Positions 55,045 to 63,451 of a stretch of 64,000 nucleotides of DNA are shown here, in pieces. Position numbers and translations under genes: made by a program. The DNA is from Niveispirillum lacus. Its GTDB lineage: Bacteria; Pseudomonadota; Alphaproteobacteria; Azospirillales; Azospirillaceae. Location of the stretch: positions 124,001-188,000 of the forward strand of contig NZ_NOXU01000030.1 in the NCBI RefSeq assembly GCF_002251795.1. Direction: 5' to 3'. The notes below the pieces were generated by a model. That model was not told the origin of the DNA, searched no databases, and was given only the letters and a program-made list of their open reading frames with translations. The first letter of the stretch is position 1. Each line of letters starts with the position of its first letter.

Positions 55045-56709
55045 TCAATTTTCCTGATAGAGCCAGTTGCGGATGATCGATACAGCCTCTTCTGGATGCT
55101 TTTCGACAATCTCGCCCACTTTACGCAGCGAGGAGGCGCGCACGCGGCCATCGACACGGTTGATGTCGATCATCTGTTCCAGTTCTTCGTTGGCCTGCGC
55201 GGCTTCCATGGCCAGTTCTCGGGCCAGAGCGCCGCCGCCGGGTCCGGCAAGCTGCGGCATTCCGCTGCCATCAGCCAGAAGGTCGGGCTCTTCATCCAAT
55301 TGTGGCGAGCGGTCCAGTGCGCGTGTCACCAGCGGCTTGATCACCAGGAGGATCACCAAGATGGCGACAATGGCCAGGATCAGCGTCTCCGCAATGCGGA
55401 TCACGTCGGCTTTCGGCATGCCGAAAATGGTCTCTTCCATCGCGGCCAGCTCGTCATCCGGCCGCGCGAACTCCATCGGGACCACTTCCACACTGTCGCC
55501 GCGTGACGCGTCAAAGCCCACGGCAGCCTGAACCAGGCGCTGCATCTGCGCCAGCTCTGCCTCCGTGCGGGGCTTATAGGTGCGGGTCCCATCCTCGGCG
55601 GTCGTGTAGGTGCCATCCACCAGCACGGCCACGGACATACGCCGAACCTGCCCTGTCTCCCGCTCATGGACCTTCGTCGTCTTGGAAATCTCGTAATTGA
55701 CGGTTTCTTCCGACCGGTTGCGCGTTTCCCTGTTCGCGCCGGCAACGGCATCAGCCGCGTCGGCATTGGGCAGGTTGTTGGCGACGGTGACAGGGTCAAC
55801 ACCGTCACGGTTGGTGCTGTCGCTGTTTTCCGTCACCGACTGCGTGCCACGCACCACCTGGCCTTCGGGGTCATAGATCTCGCTGTTGGTGGTGATGCGG
55901 TCAAAATCCATTTCGACCGAGACCTGGGCTTGCACCCGTCCCATACCCACCGACCGGCCCAACAGTTCCTCGATGGTCTGTGTCAGCTCCCGTTCGCGCG
56001 CTAGACGCCGCTCCTCGGCGCTAGCAGCCATAGCTTCAGGCGTATTGGGGCGTAGACCGCGGGAGAGCAGGTTGCCTTTATCGTCAAGAATGGAGACGTT
56101 GGCTGGCTCCATCTGTGGAACGGCGGTGGACACCAACTGCTGGATGGCCGCAACCTGTTCCTTAGATAATGGTTTTCCGGGCTTTAGCTTCAGCAGGACC
56201 GATGCTGTTGCGGTCTGCGCCTGACGGGCGAACAGTTCGCGCTTTGGCAACACCAGATGCACACGGGCCGCCTGCACCTGTTGCAGGGTCTGGATGGAGC
56301 GGACAAGCTCGCCCTCCTTGGCGCGGAGCTGTTGCATCTGCTGCATGAAGGCGGTGGTCCCCAACCCTTCGGGCTGGTTAAAAATCTCATTGCCGACATT
56401 GCCGCCGGTCGGGATGCCCTGTTGTGCCAGCGTCATCCGCAGCCGGCCCACCTGATCGGCCGGCACTTCGATCCGTGTACCGTCCGGGGATGCCCTGTAC
56501 GGGATCTGCTGCGCTTCGAGCTGCTGAACGATGGCTCCACCGTCCGACGGCGAAAGGTCGGAATAAAGCAGCGCGAGGTTCGGTGTCGACCATTGTCCCG
56601 CAAAGAAGACAAGGGAACCAATGGTGATAAGCACAGCGGCCCCGATCCCCGCCAGGCGCAGGGTGCCGAGATTCCGCAAGGTTTGCAGAAACGACTCCAC
56701 GTGGATCAT
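55045..56709 (-). CDS. fliF: Flagellar MS-ring protein FliF
   Basis: ATG 56709 gives 554 residues. TM1 about 18-40 (LAGIGAAVLITIGSLVFF), then the YscJ/FliF ring-building domains (LYSDLSPSDGGAIVQQLEAQ, GRLRMTLAQQGIPTGG, RVHLVLPKRELFAR), a long flexible loop, TM2 near 450 (IRIAETLILAIVAILVILLV), and the cytoplasmic FliG-binding tail VRASSLRKVGEIVEKHPEEA. First gene of the flagellar block. The next gene is fliH, 12 bases away, although the FliG-binding tail is intact. Confidence 0.94.
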   Translation of the reverse strand: MIHVESFLQTLRNLGTLRLAGIGAAVLITIGSLVFFAGQWSTPNLALLYSDLSPSDGGAIVQQLEAQQIPYRASPDGTRIEVPADQVGRLRMTLAQQGIPTGGNVGNEIFNQPEGLGTTAFMQQMQQLRAKEGELVRSIQTLQQVQAARVHLVLPKRELFARQAQTATASVLLKLKPGKPLSKEQVAAIQQLVSTAVPQMEPANVSILDDKGNLLSRGLRPNTPEAMAASAEERRLARERELTQTIEELLGRSVGMGRVQAQVSVEMDFDRITTNSEIYDPEGQVVRGTQSVTENSDSTNRDGVDPVTVANNLPNADAADAVAGANRETRNRSEETVNYEISKTTKVHERETGQVRRMSVAVLVDGTYTTAEDGTRTYKPRTEAELAQMQRLVQAAVGFDASRGDSVEVVPMEFARPDDELAAMEETIFGMPKADVIRIAETLILAIVAILVILLVIKPLVTRALDRSPQLDEEPDLLADGSGMPQLAGPGGGALARELAMEAAQANEELEQMIDINRVDGRVRASSLRKVGEIVEKHPEEAVSIIRNWLYQEN

Positions 56710-57065
56710 CTCCTGTGAGGCGAGGACGCGTTTGGGCCACAAAATACTAGCGTTTTCCCGCCTTTACGAGGTGCTTTGCATCCAAGTCGTGAAGTTTGGC
56801 GGTGTCAACTGGGCAATTTTTGCCCGATTCGTTCGCACTGTGACATAAAAACAACGCATCGTGCAATGTCCATTGGGTTACATGCAGGGCGCGATGCGGA
56901 ATGCAAAATGCCCTGCCGGCTTCCCGGCTGAACCCAGAAATAGCAAAAGCAATGCCACGAGCTTGAGGTCGGCACGGCTCCCTACCCGATGACAGAGTCG
57001 CAATTGGACTGTCTTCCGCGTTAATGTCCCCTAGACCCATCCCGTCGCCGCAGGCATCCCGCCCT
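56710..57065. other. Divergent region between fliF and dnaE
   Basis: 356 bases serving both fliF (minus) and dnaE (plus). It contains the palindrome GGGCAA-TTT-TTGCCC at 56811-56825 and, on the minus strand, TTGACA at 56808-56803 without a good -10 box. No sigma-54 (GG-N10-GC) or sigma-28 box upstream of fliF could be recognised with confidence. Confidence 0.45.
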
Positions 57066-60000
57066 ATGTCCGCCGATCCCGGTTTCATTCATCTGCGTGT
57101 CCATTCCGCCTATTCGCTGGCCGAAGGGGCGATTAAGACCAAAGAACTGGTGAAGCTCTGCCTTAAGCATGGCTATCCGGCGGTAGCGGTGACCGACACC
57201 GGTAATCTGTTTGGCTGCCTGGAATTCGCCATGGCGGCATCGGATGAAGGTATTCAACCCATCATCGGCTGCCAGATCTGGGTCACGCCCTATGGGCCGC
57301 AAAAAAGGATCGGTGGCCGTGTCCTGGGGCCGGGCGCTGACCAGTTGGTTCTCCTGGTGCAGAGCGAGCAGGGCTATCGTAACCTGATGCGTCTTGTGTC
57401 GGTTGCCTTCATGGAGACCGAGACGGGCTTGTTGCCGCAGGTCTCCTTGGAGAAGATGGAGGGATTAACCGAAGGGTTGATCTGTCTGACCGGTGGAGTT
57501 GGGGGGGGACTGAACCGCCTGTTGCTGGATGGGCAAAAGTCGCATGCGCTGGATCTTCTTGAACGGCTCAAGACCCTGTTTCCGGGCCGACTGTATATTG
57601 AGTTGATGCGCCATGTAGAGGGGCCGCTGGCTCAGGCGGAAGAAAAGGTCGAACCCGACCTGATCGACCTTGCCTATGCCCATGATATTCCATTGGTCGC
57701 AACCAATGACGCTTACTACGCCGCACCCGACATGTACGAGGCCCATGATGTGCTGCTGTGCATCGCAGAGGGCGCCTATGTCATGCAGGAAGAACGGCGT
57801 CGCGTCTCTCCCCATCATTATTTCAAGTCACCGCAGGAGATGCGGGAGCTGTTTGCCGACCTTCCCGAGGCGGTGGATAACAGTGTGGTGATCGCCAAGC
57901 GTTGTGCCTACATGCCGCGCAAGGTGAACCCTATCCTGCCACCCTTCGCCACGGAGGGCGGGCGAGCAGAGCCGGATGAGCTGCGCGTGCAGGCCCATGA
58001 TGGCCTGACCTACCGCCTGAACAAGTATGTTTTCAGCAGCGGCATGGCGGTGGATGAGAAAGAGAAGATCGAGAAGGAGTACCGGGAGCGCCTTGACTTC
58101 GAGTTGGATACGATCATCAAGATGAAGTTTCCCGGCTACTTCCTTATCGTGTCGGACTTCATCAAATGGGCTAAAGACCACGGCATTCCAGTCGGGCCGG
58201 GCCGTGGATCGGGTGCCGGTTCCCTTGTGGCCTGGTCGCTGTTGATCACCGACCTGGACCCTATCCGCTATGGCTTGCTGTTCGAGCGCTTCCTGAATCC
58301 GGAACGTGTATCGATGCCCGACTTCGATATCGATTTCTGCCAGGATCGCCGTGAAGAGGTGATCAAATATGTTCAGCAGAAATATGGCATCGACAAGGTC
58401 GGGCAGATCATCACCTTTGGTAAGCTGCAGGCCCGTGCGGTCGTGCGCGATGTGGGGCGTACATTGCAGATGCCCTATGGTCAGGTGGACCGTATCTGCA
58501 AGCTGATTCCCAATAACCCCGCCAATCCCGTCACCCTGCAACAGGCACTCGATGGGGAGCCGCAATTGCAGGAAATGAAGCGCGGGGATGAGAATGTCGC
58601 CCGTCTGCTGACCATTGCACTGCGTCTGGAAGGCCTTTACCGCCACGCTTCCACACACGCAGCCGGCGTGGTCATTGGCGACCGGCCGCTGGATCAACTG
58701 GTGCCAATGTACCGCGATCCTAGGTCCGACATGCCGGTCACGCAGTTCAACATGAAATATGTTGAACTGGCAGGGCTGGTGAAGTTTGACTTCCTGGGCC
58801 TGAAGACACTGACGGTGTTGAAAACGGCCGTGGATCACGTCCGCGACCTGGGGCCTGAACTGGACCTGCTGGATCTGGATATGGAGGACAAGAAGTCCTA
58901 CGACATTCTGGGCCGGGCGGAGAGTGCGGGTGTTTTCCAGCTCGAAAGTTCGGGTATGCGCGACGTACTGCGCCGCATGAAACCGAACCGGATAGAGGAC
59001 ATCATCGCGCTGGTGTCGCTCTACCGTCCCGGTCCCATGGATAACATCCCCAAATACATTAAAGTGAAGTTCGGGCAGGAGGCGCCCGATTACATGCACC
59101 CGGCGCTGCAGCCCATCCTGGAAGAAACCTTCGGTATCATGGTCTATCAGGAACAGGTGATGCAGATCGCCCAGGTTCTGGCCGGTTACTCGCTGGGCGG
59201 TGCTGACCTTCTGCGCCGCGCCATGGGCAAAAAGATCAAGGAGGAAATGGAGAAGGAGCGGGCCAAGTTCATTGCCGGCGCCAGGGAAATGCGCGGGGTG
59301 GAGGAGGAACAGTCCGGTCTGATCTTCGACCAGGTCAACAAGTTTGCCGGGTACGGGTTCAACAAGTCACACGCCGCCGCCTACGCCTTGGTCGCCTATC
59401 AGACGGCTTTTATGAAGGCTAACTACCCGGTCGAGTTCATGGCGGCCACCATGACCTATGATATGGGTAACACTGACAAGCTAAACCAGTTCCGCCAGGA
59501 GTTGGTGCGCTTGGGCATCCGTTTGCTGCCCCCAGACGTGAACGCATCGGCACCGCGCTTCCGCGTGGAGACGCTGGCCGATGGCAGCCGGGCTGTGCGC
59601 TATGCCCTGGCCGCGGTCAAGGGTGTCGGGCAACAGGCTATGGAAATGGTCGTCCGCGAACGTGCCGCCAACGGCCCGTTTAAGGACATTTTCGATTTTG
59701 CTCGCCGTGTTGACAGTTCGGCCCTGAACAAGCGGATGCTGGAAAAACTGGTCTGTGCCGGCGCTTTTGACAGTTTGAATCGCAACCGTCAGCAGCTTTT
59801 CGCGGGTCTGGAAACAGTGGTGCGATACGCCCAGGCCGAGGCGCAGCAGCGGGAAAGCGGCATGGCCAGCCTGTTTGGCGGCACGGAAGCCATGAAGGCC
59901 CCCGACCTGCCTAAGGTGCCGGACTGGGACCCGCTGGAACGCTTGCGGCATGAGTTCGAAGCCATCGGCTTCTACCTGTCCGCCCACCCGCTGGACAGTT

Positions 60001-60557
60001 TCGCCCCGGCCATGACCCGCATGAAGGTCGTAAAGTTCAGCGAACTGCCGCGCCTGATGCGCGACGCCAAATCCACGCGGTTCAAGCTGGCGGGGATTGT
60101 TGTTGCAAAACAGGAACGAACGGCAAAAAGCGGGAACCGTTTTGCTTTCGTAACGCTATCAGATGCCTCTGGTGTCTTTGAAGTGACCCTGTTCGCCGAA
60201 ACGCTGGCGCAGAGCCGTGAGATGCTGGAGGCGGGCAGGGCGGTGCTCTTGTCCGTCGATGCGCAAAAGAATGGCGAGGAGTTGCGCCTGACCTGTCATG
60301 GCGTGCAGTCGCTTGAGGATGAAGTTGCGAAGACTGCCGCGGGTTTGCGTATTCTTCTGGATGATGTGCATGCTGTGGCCGCCATCAAGACGACCCTGGG
60401 CCGTTTACCGCCGGGCCGAGGTAAGGTAACGCTGGCCGTGGAACTGGATGCCCTTCGGGAGGTGGAGATCAGTCTTCCCGGTGCCGTCGCCATCAATGCC
60501 GCCAGCCGAGGGGCCTTCAAATCCATCCCCGGTGTGGTTGAAGTGCAGGAGCTCTAA
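57066..60557 (+). CDS. dnaE: DNA polymerase III alpha subunit DnaE
   Basis: ATG 57066 gives 1163 residues, starting MSADPGFIHLRVHSAYSLAE like E. coli DnaE; an ATG at 57024 would add 14 residues. PHP domain at the N-terminus (FIHLRVHSAYS, HDIPLVATNDAYY), polymerase core with the catalytic acids in MPDFDIDFCQDRRE and GPGRGSGAGSLVAW, FNKSHAAAYALVAYQTAFMK, tandem HhH (RYALAAVKGVGQQAMEMVV), and the C-terminal OB fold (LAGIVVAKQERTAKSGNRFA). It is the replicative polymerase. Two bases separate it from the next start. Confidence 0.97.
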   Translation: MSADPGFIHLRVHSAYSLAEGAIKTKELVKLCLKHGYPAVAVTDTGNLFGCLEFAMAASDEGIQPIIGCQIWVTPYGPQKRIGGRVLGPGADQLVLLVQSEQGYRNLMRLVSVAFMETETGLLPQVSLEKMEGLTEGLICLTGGVGGGLNRLLLDGQKSHALDLLERLKTLFPGRLYIELMRHVEGPLAQAEEKVEPDLIDLAYAHDIPLVATNDAYYAAPDMYEAHDVLLCIAEGAYVMQEERRRVSPHHYFKSPQEMRELFADLPEAVDNSVVIAKRCAYMPRKVNPILPPFATEGGRAEPDELRVQAHDGLTYRLNKYVFSSGMAVDEKEKIEKEYRERLDFELDTIIKMKFPGYFLIVSDFIKWAKDHGIPVGPGRGSGAGSLVAWSLLITDLDPIRYGLLFERFLNPERVSMPDFDIDFCQDRREEVIKYVQQKYGIDKVGQIITFGKLQARAVVRDVGRTLQMPYGQVDRICKLIPNNPANPVTLQQALDGEPQLQEMKRGDENVARLLTIALRLEGLYRHASTHAAGVVIGDRPLDQLVPMYRDPRSDMPVTQFNMKYVELAGLVKFDFLGLKTLTVLKTAVDHVRDLGPELDLLDLDMEDKKSYDILGRAESAGVFQLESSGMRDVLRRMKPNRIEDIIALVSLYRPGPMDNIPKYIKVKFGQEAPDYMHPALQPILEETFGIMVYQEQVMQIAQVLAGYSLGGADLLRRAMGKKIKEEMEKERAKFIAGAREMRGVEEEQSGLIFDQVNKFAGYGFNKSHAAAYALVAYQTAFMKANYPVEFMAATMTYDMGNTDKLNQFRQELVRLGIRLLPPDVNASAPRFRVETLADGSRAVRYALAAVKGVGQQAMEMVVRERAANGPFKDIFDFARRVDSSALNKRMLEKLVCAGAFDSLNRNRQQLFAGLETVVRYAQAEAQQRESGMASLFGGTEAMKAPDLPKVPDWDPLERLRHEFEAIGFYLSAHPLDSFAPAMTRMKVVKFSELPRLMRDAKSTRFKLAGIVVAKQERTAKSGNRFAFVTLSDASGVFEVTLFAETLAQSREMLEAGRAVLLSVDAQKNGEELRLTCHGVQSLEDEVAKTAAGLRILLDDVHAVAAIKTTLGRLPPGRGKVTLAVELDALREVEISLPGAVAINAASRGAFKSIPGVVEVQEL

Positions 60558-60559
60558 TC

Positions 60560-62017
60560 ATGACCACCCCTCGTCCGCAGGCCGCTCCCGGCCGGTCGCT
60601 CACCGGCACAAGCAGTGCCGAACGGCTGACCGGGACCATGGATGACGACACCCTGAATGGTGCCGCCGGAAATGACACTCTGGATGGGGGGGACGGTAAT
60701 GACTTGGTCGTCTTCGATCATCTTCTGGCCATCAATACGGGCCTGACCCTTACGATCAGCACCGACCGGATCAGCATTACCGGTGGCGAGGTCGATACAC
60801 TCATCAGCATCGAACAGGTGCATCTGACCGGAACCCGCTTCAGCGATGTGATTACAGGCAGTGACCGGCCGGAGAAGCTGGATGGTCTGACGGGTGCGGA
60901 TACGATCGCTGGCGGGCCGGGTGATGACACAATCATCGGGGGCGCCAATGTCGACAGCCTGACAGGTGGCGAGGGTCGCGACCAGTTCTGGTTCTATGGC
61001 CCTGACGCCGGCGGCTATGATCGGATCACCGATTTTAATACCGAAGACGCGCTGCTGTTTCATCGCAATACCGGCGGACAATGGCTGTGGCTGCCGATCA
61101 GTGCCGTATCGCCCGGTACAGGCGCGGGCCTGCTCGCCGGACAAGTGCATGTGCAGGTGATCACCGGCGGTGTGCAGTTGCTGATCGGACTGGATGACAG
61201 TGCCGGTTTCGATATGGGCGTCGGTTTGGCCGGCACTTACGTGCTGACGGATTTTGAGGCTGTTGCCGGGCAGGTCCGCCTTGCCACCGCACGCAATCTC
61301 ACCGGAACGGCGGGTGACGACCTGCTGCTGGGTAGCCGCTTCGCCGACACACTTTCCGCTGGTGCTGGTGACGACCGGCTGTTCGGCGGGGCCGGGGCGG
61401 ATGTGCTGACAGGCGGCCCGGGCATCGATGCTGCAGGCATGAAACTGGCCTTTGCTGAGGTGACCATCTCCCGGCTGCCTGATGGCAGTACCCAGGTCAC
61501 GACCATGGAAGCCGGTTTGGCCGTCACCGACCGGCTGATTGATATGGAACTGCTTTATCTGTCTGACCGTGTTGTGCTGCTAACCCCCGCCGCGACTGAG
61601 GCGCCGACGGCGGGGTTGGTTCTGGGGTTCAGCGAGGCTGGATATCTGGCAGCCAATCCGGACGTAGCGGCGGCGGTTGCGGCCGGCGGTTTTGCCAGCG
61701 GGCTTGCCCATTACAACGCCTTCGGCAAAGGCGAAGCGCGGTCCACCACGGTGCTGTTTGATCCTGACTGGTATCTGGCTCGCAATCCCGACGTCGCGGT
61801 GGCGGTGGCACAAAGGGCGACGACGGCGCTGGACCATTATCTGATCAATGGCTGGCGGGAAGGGCGCGATCCCTCGGCGGCCTTCGATACGTCCGCTTAC
61901 TTGGATCGCAATCCGGATGTCGCGGTCGCCGGCGTCAACCCCCTGGTCCATTTTATCGGCTGGGGAATGAACGAAGGGCGCATCATCACGGCTGCGGACA
62001 GCGCCTGGATCGGGTAG
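60560..62017 (+). CDS. RTX-type calcium-binding protein with three NPDV modules
   Basis: 485 residues. RTX nonapeptides (GGxGxDxUx) occur in two blocks: ERLTGTMDDDTLNGAAGNDT with LDGGDGNDLV, and later DDLLLGSRFADTLSAGAGDD with RLFGGAGADVLTGG. The C-terminal 130 residues have three repeats of about 40 residues, each with a Tyr-Leu-x-x-Asn-Pro-Asp-Val core: GYLAANPDV, WYLARNPDV, AYLDRNPDV. RTX proteins leave the cell through type I secretion. No catalytic domain is visible, so it may be an adhesin or matrix/S-layer-type protein. No secretion genes are next to it. Two bases after dnaE, which is odd. Confidence 0.8.
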   Translation: MTTPRPQAAPGRSLTGTSSAERLTGTMDDDTLNGAAGNDTLDGGDGNDLVVFDHLLAINTGLTLTISTDRISITGGEVDTLISIEQVHLTGTRFSDVITGSDRPEKLDGLTGADTIAGGPGDDTIIGGANVDSLTGGEGRDQFWFYGPDAGGYDRITDFNTEDALLFHRNTGGQWLWLPISAVSPGTGAGLLAGQVHVQVITGGVQLLIGLDDSAGFDMGVGLAGTYVLTDFEAVAGQVRLATARNLTGTAGDDLLLGSRFADTLSAGAGDDRLFGGAGADVLTGGPGIDAAGMKLAFAEVTISRLPDGSTQVTTMEAGLAVTDRLIDMELLYLSDRVVLLTPAATEAPTAGLVLGFSEAGYLAANPDVAAAVAAGGFASGLAHYNAFGKGEARSTTVLFDPDWYLARNPDVAVAVAQRATTALDHYLINGWREGRDPSAAFDTSAYLDRNPDVAVAGVNPLVHFIGWGMNEGRIITAADSAWIG

Positions 62018-62050
62018 AAGCGGGGCTCTTCTTTTGGGGAGCATCGGTTC

Positions 62051-62674
62051 ATGAGCAAAGCCTATTGGGATTTGGAACAGCCACGGGGGCGGTTACTGCC
62101 GGCAGTTGCGGCCGGTCTGGTACCTGTCCTGCTGGTTTTGGTCGCTGTCGGGCTGCTGCTGGTCCGCCCGGCTTTCCGTGGCTTGGACCATGCCCAGGCG
62201 GTGTTATCGGCGGCCAGCGAACTGCGCTCTACCAGCCGCGCGTTACAGCGCGACGTGCTGCTGTTGATCTTTGATGAGCCGACGCGGGGAAAGACGGGCC
62301 AGCGCCTTGTCACCAGGCTGCCCGAGTTCCGCGCCTTGGCGGAGCGTCTGGGCACTGAACTGGACCCCGTCGATCCTGACACAGCCCGGCGCATCCGTGA
62401 CACGCATGCGGCCTTGGCCGATGGGGTCGCTGCCGTCGTTACATCTGTGCAGGCGCGGGAAGGCATCGACGCCAACTGGCGGGTGCAGCAGGAACGCGTA
62501 CTCGCCGCTGAAATCCCAGCGGCACGCACGAACGATCCGATCATCGAACAATACCGGGCCTATGTGACCGCTTCACTGGGTGAGGTAAAAACTGCCCTTT
62601 GGCTGTGCTTTGGGTTGGTGTTCGTCGCCTTGGGCTTTGGGGTAGCGTCCGCGGCTGTCGTGCTGCGGCGGTAA
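62051..62674 (+). CDS. Sensor-like membrane protein without output domain
   Basis: 207 residues. TM1 about 15-37 (AVAAGLVPVLLVLVAVGLLLV), a helical extracytoplasmic region (about 40-175; LDHAQAVLSAASELRSTSRA, DTHAALADGVAAVVTSVQAR), and TM2 about 180-203 (ALWLCFGLVFVALGFGVASA), ending VVLRR right after. The order, TM-helical bundle-TM, is that of a CHASE3 or four-helix-bundle sensor from a chemoreceptor or histidine kinase, but HAMP and output domains are missing. The stop is genuine in this frame. The function is unknown; it may be a remnant or a stand-alone partner. Confidence 0.72.
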   Translation: MSKAYWDLEQPRGRLLPAVAAGLVPVLLVLVAVGLLLVRPAFRGLDHAQAVLSAASELRSTSRALQRDVLLLIFDEPTRGKTGQRLVTRLPEFRALAERLGTELDPVDPDTARRIRDTHAALADGVAAVVTSVQAREGIDANWRVQQERVLAAEIPAARTNDPIIEQYRAYVTASLGEVKTALWLCFGLVFVALGFGVASAAVVLRR

Positions 62675-62687
62675 CGGTCCCCCGGTG

Positions 62688-63257
62688 TTAGGCCGGCTGA
62701 TGGCCGCTCAGTAACTCGACGGCATTGGCTAGAACCCTGGCGTCGGTCTGGGCATACAGGGTTGTAGCGCGTCCATGGATGGCGGACCCCGGCGTGACGC
62801 GCAGCAATCGGGCAAGATCGTCATTGGCCACCAGCCGCAGGAACCCGGCTGGTCGGCTTTTGAATGACACACCACAGGCTGACAGGATCGCCCCAAAGGG
62901 GATACGCCGCTGACGCACCGCGAACAGCGCACCCGGCGGCAGCGCATCCAGGTGGATTTCGATCAAGCCCAATTCGGCTGGTGTTCCGCTTGCCGCACCT
63001 GACAGCAAAACATGCCGGCGCAGCAGATTGCCCTTCTCTTCGGTATGTAATACCGACAGCCGCATCTGCTCTCCCCAGAACGCTTCCAAGGTGGCGGTCA
63101 TACCATGGTCATGTACCAGCAAACGGCGGGGTACATCCGGCAGCCCGCTCCCATCCAACCACAGCGGTGGCACCGGCTCACGACCAGGGGATTGCGAACG
63201 GAGAAAATCCGTCAGCAGGTCGGGAGCATCATTGGTCGGCAGCGAAGGGGCGGTCAT
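62688..63257 (-). CDS. Chorismate-lyase-like (UbiC/UTRA fold) protein
   Basis: The start at ATG 63257 gives 189 residues; in-frame ATGs at 63260, 63278 and 63344 are also possible. Sequence features follow the chorismate-lyase fold: RRLLVHDHGMTATLEAFWGE, VLHTEEKGNLLRRHVLLSG (Arg-bearing strand), LGLIEIHLDALPPGALF, IPFGAILSACGV, and a C-terminal HGRATTLYAQ. The last acidic residue of the family active site falls in NAVELLSG. The closeness to UbiC itself is modest, so a specific lyase activity is unproven. It is convergent with the sensor-like gene (13 bases between stops). Confidence 0.65.
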   Translation of the reverse strand: MTAPSLPTNDAPDLLTDFLRSQSPGREPVPPLWLDGSGLPDVPRRLLVHDHGMTATLEAFWGEQMRLSVLHTEEKGNLLRRHVLLSGAASGTPAELGLIEIHLDALPPGALFAVRQRRIPFGAILSACGVSFKSRPAGFLRLVANDDLARLLRVTPGSAIHGRATTLYAQTDARVLANAVELLSGHQPA

Positions 63258-63420
63258 CATCACGGGGCCAGAAGCCATCGGGGTGCGGGCACAGGCGGCA
63301 CGCGCGGCGGACCATAGCCACGACCGGGCCAGTTGCCAAGGCATGGCGGACCTGCGCTATCGGGCTTCACGGAATTGGAACCATGGCGCCATGAATCCGC
63401 CACAGCGAGCGACCAAATAG

Positions 63421-63437
63421 TTAAGCACCCTTAAGCA
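63421..63437. repeat. Phased direct repeat upstream of the last gene
   Basis: TTAAGCA occurs at 63421-63427 and again at 63431-63437, ten bases apart, just upstream of the start of the partial secreted gene and of the divergent UbiC-like gene. It looks like a binding site; the spacing between the TTAA half-sites is six, one short of the CtrA consensus. Confidence 0.4.
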
Positions 63438-63451
63438 TTCTGGACGGTCCC

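Noticed and set aside
57828-59099. A 423-residue open frame on the minus strand
   Set aside because: Antisense to dnaE. No recognisable domain or upstream signals.
63421-63434. TTAA-N6-TTAA as a CtrA site
   Set aside because: The CtrA consensus needs seven bases between the TTAA half-sites; here there are six. Kept only as a direct repeat.
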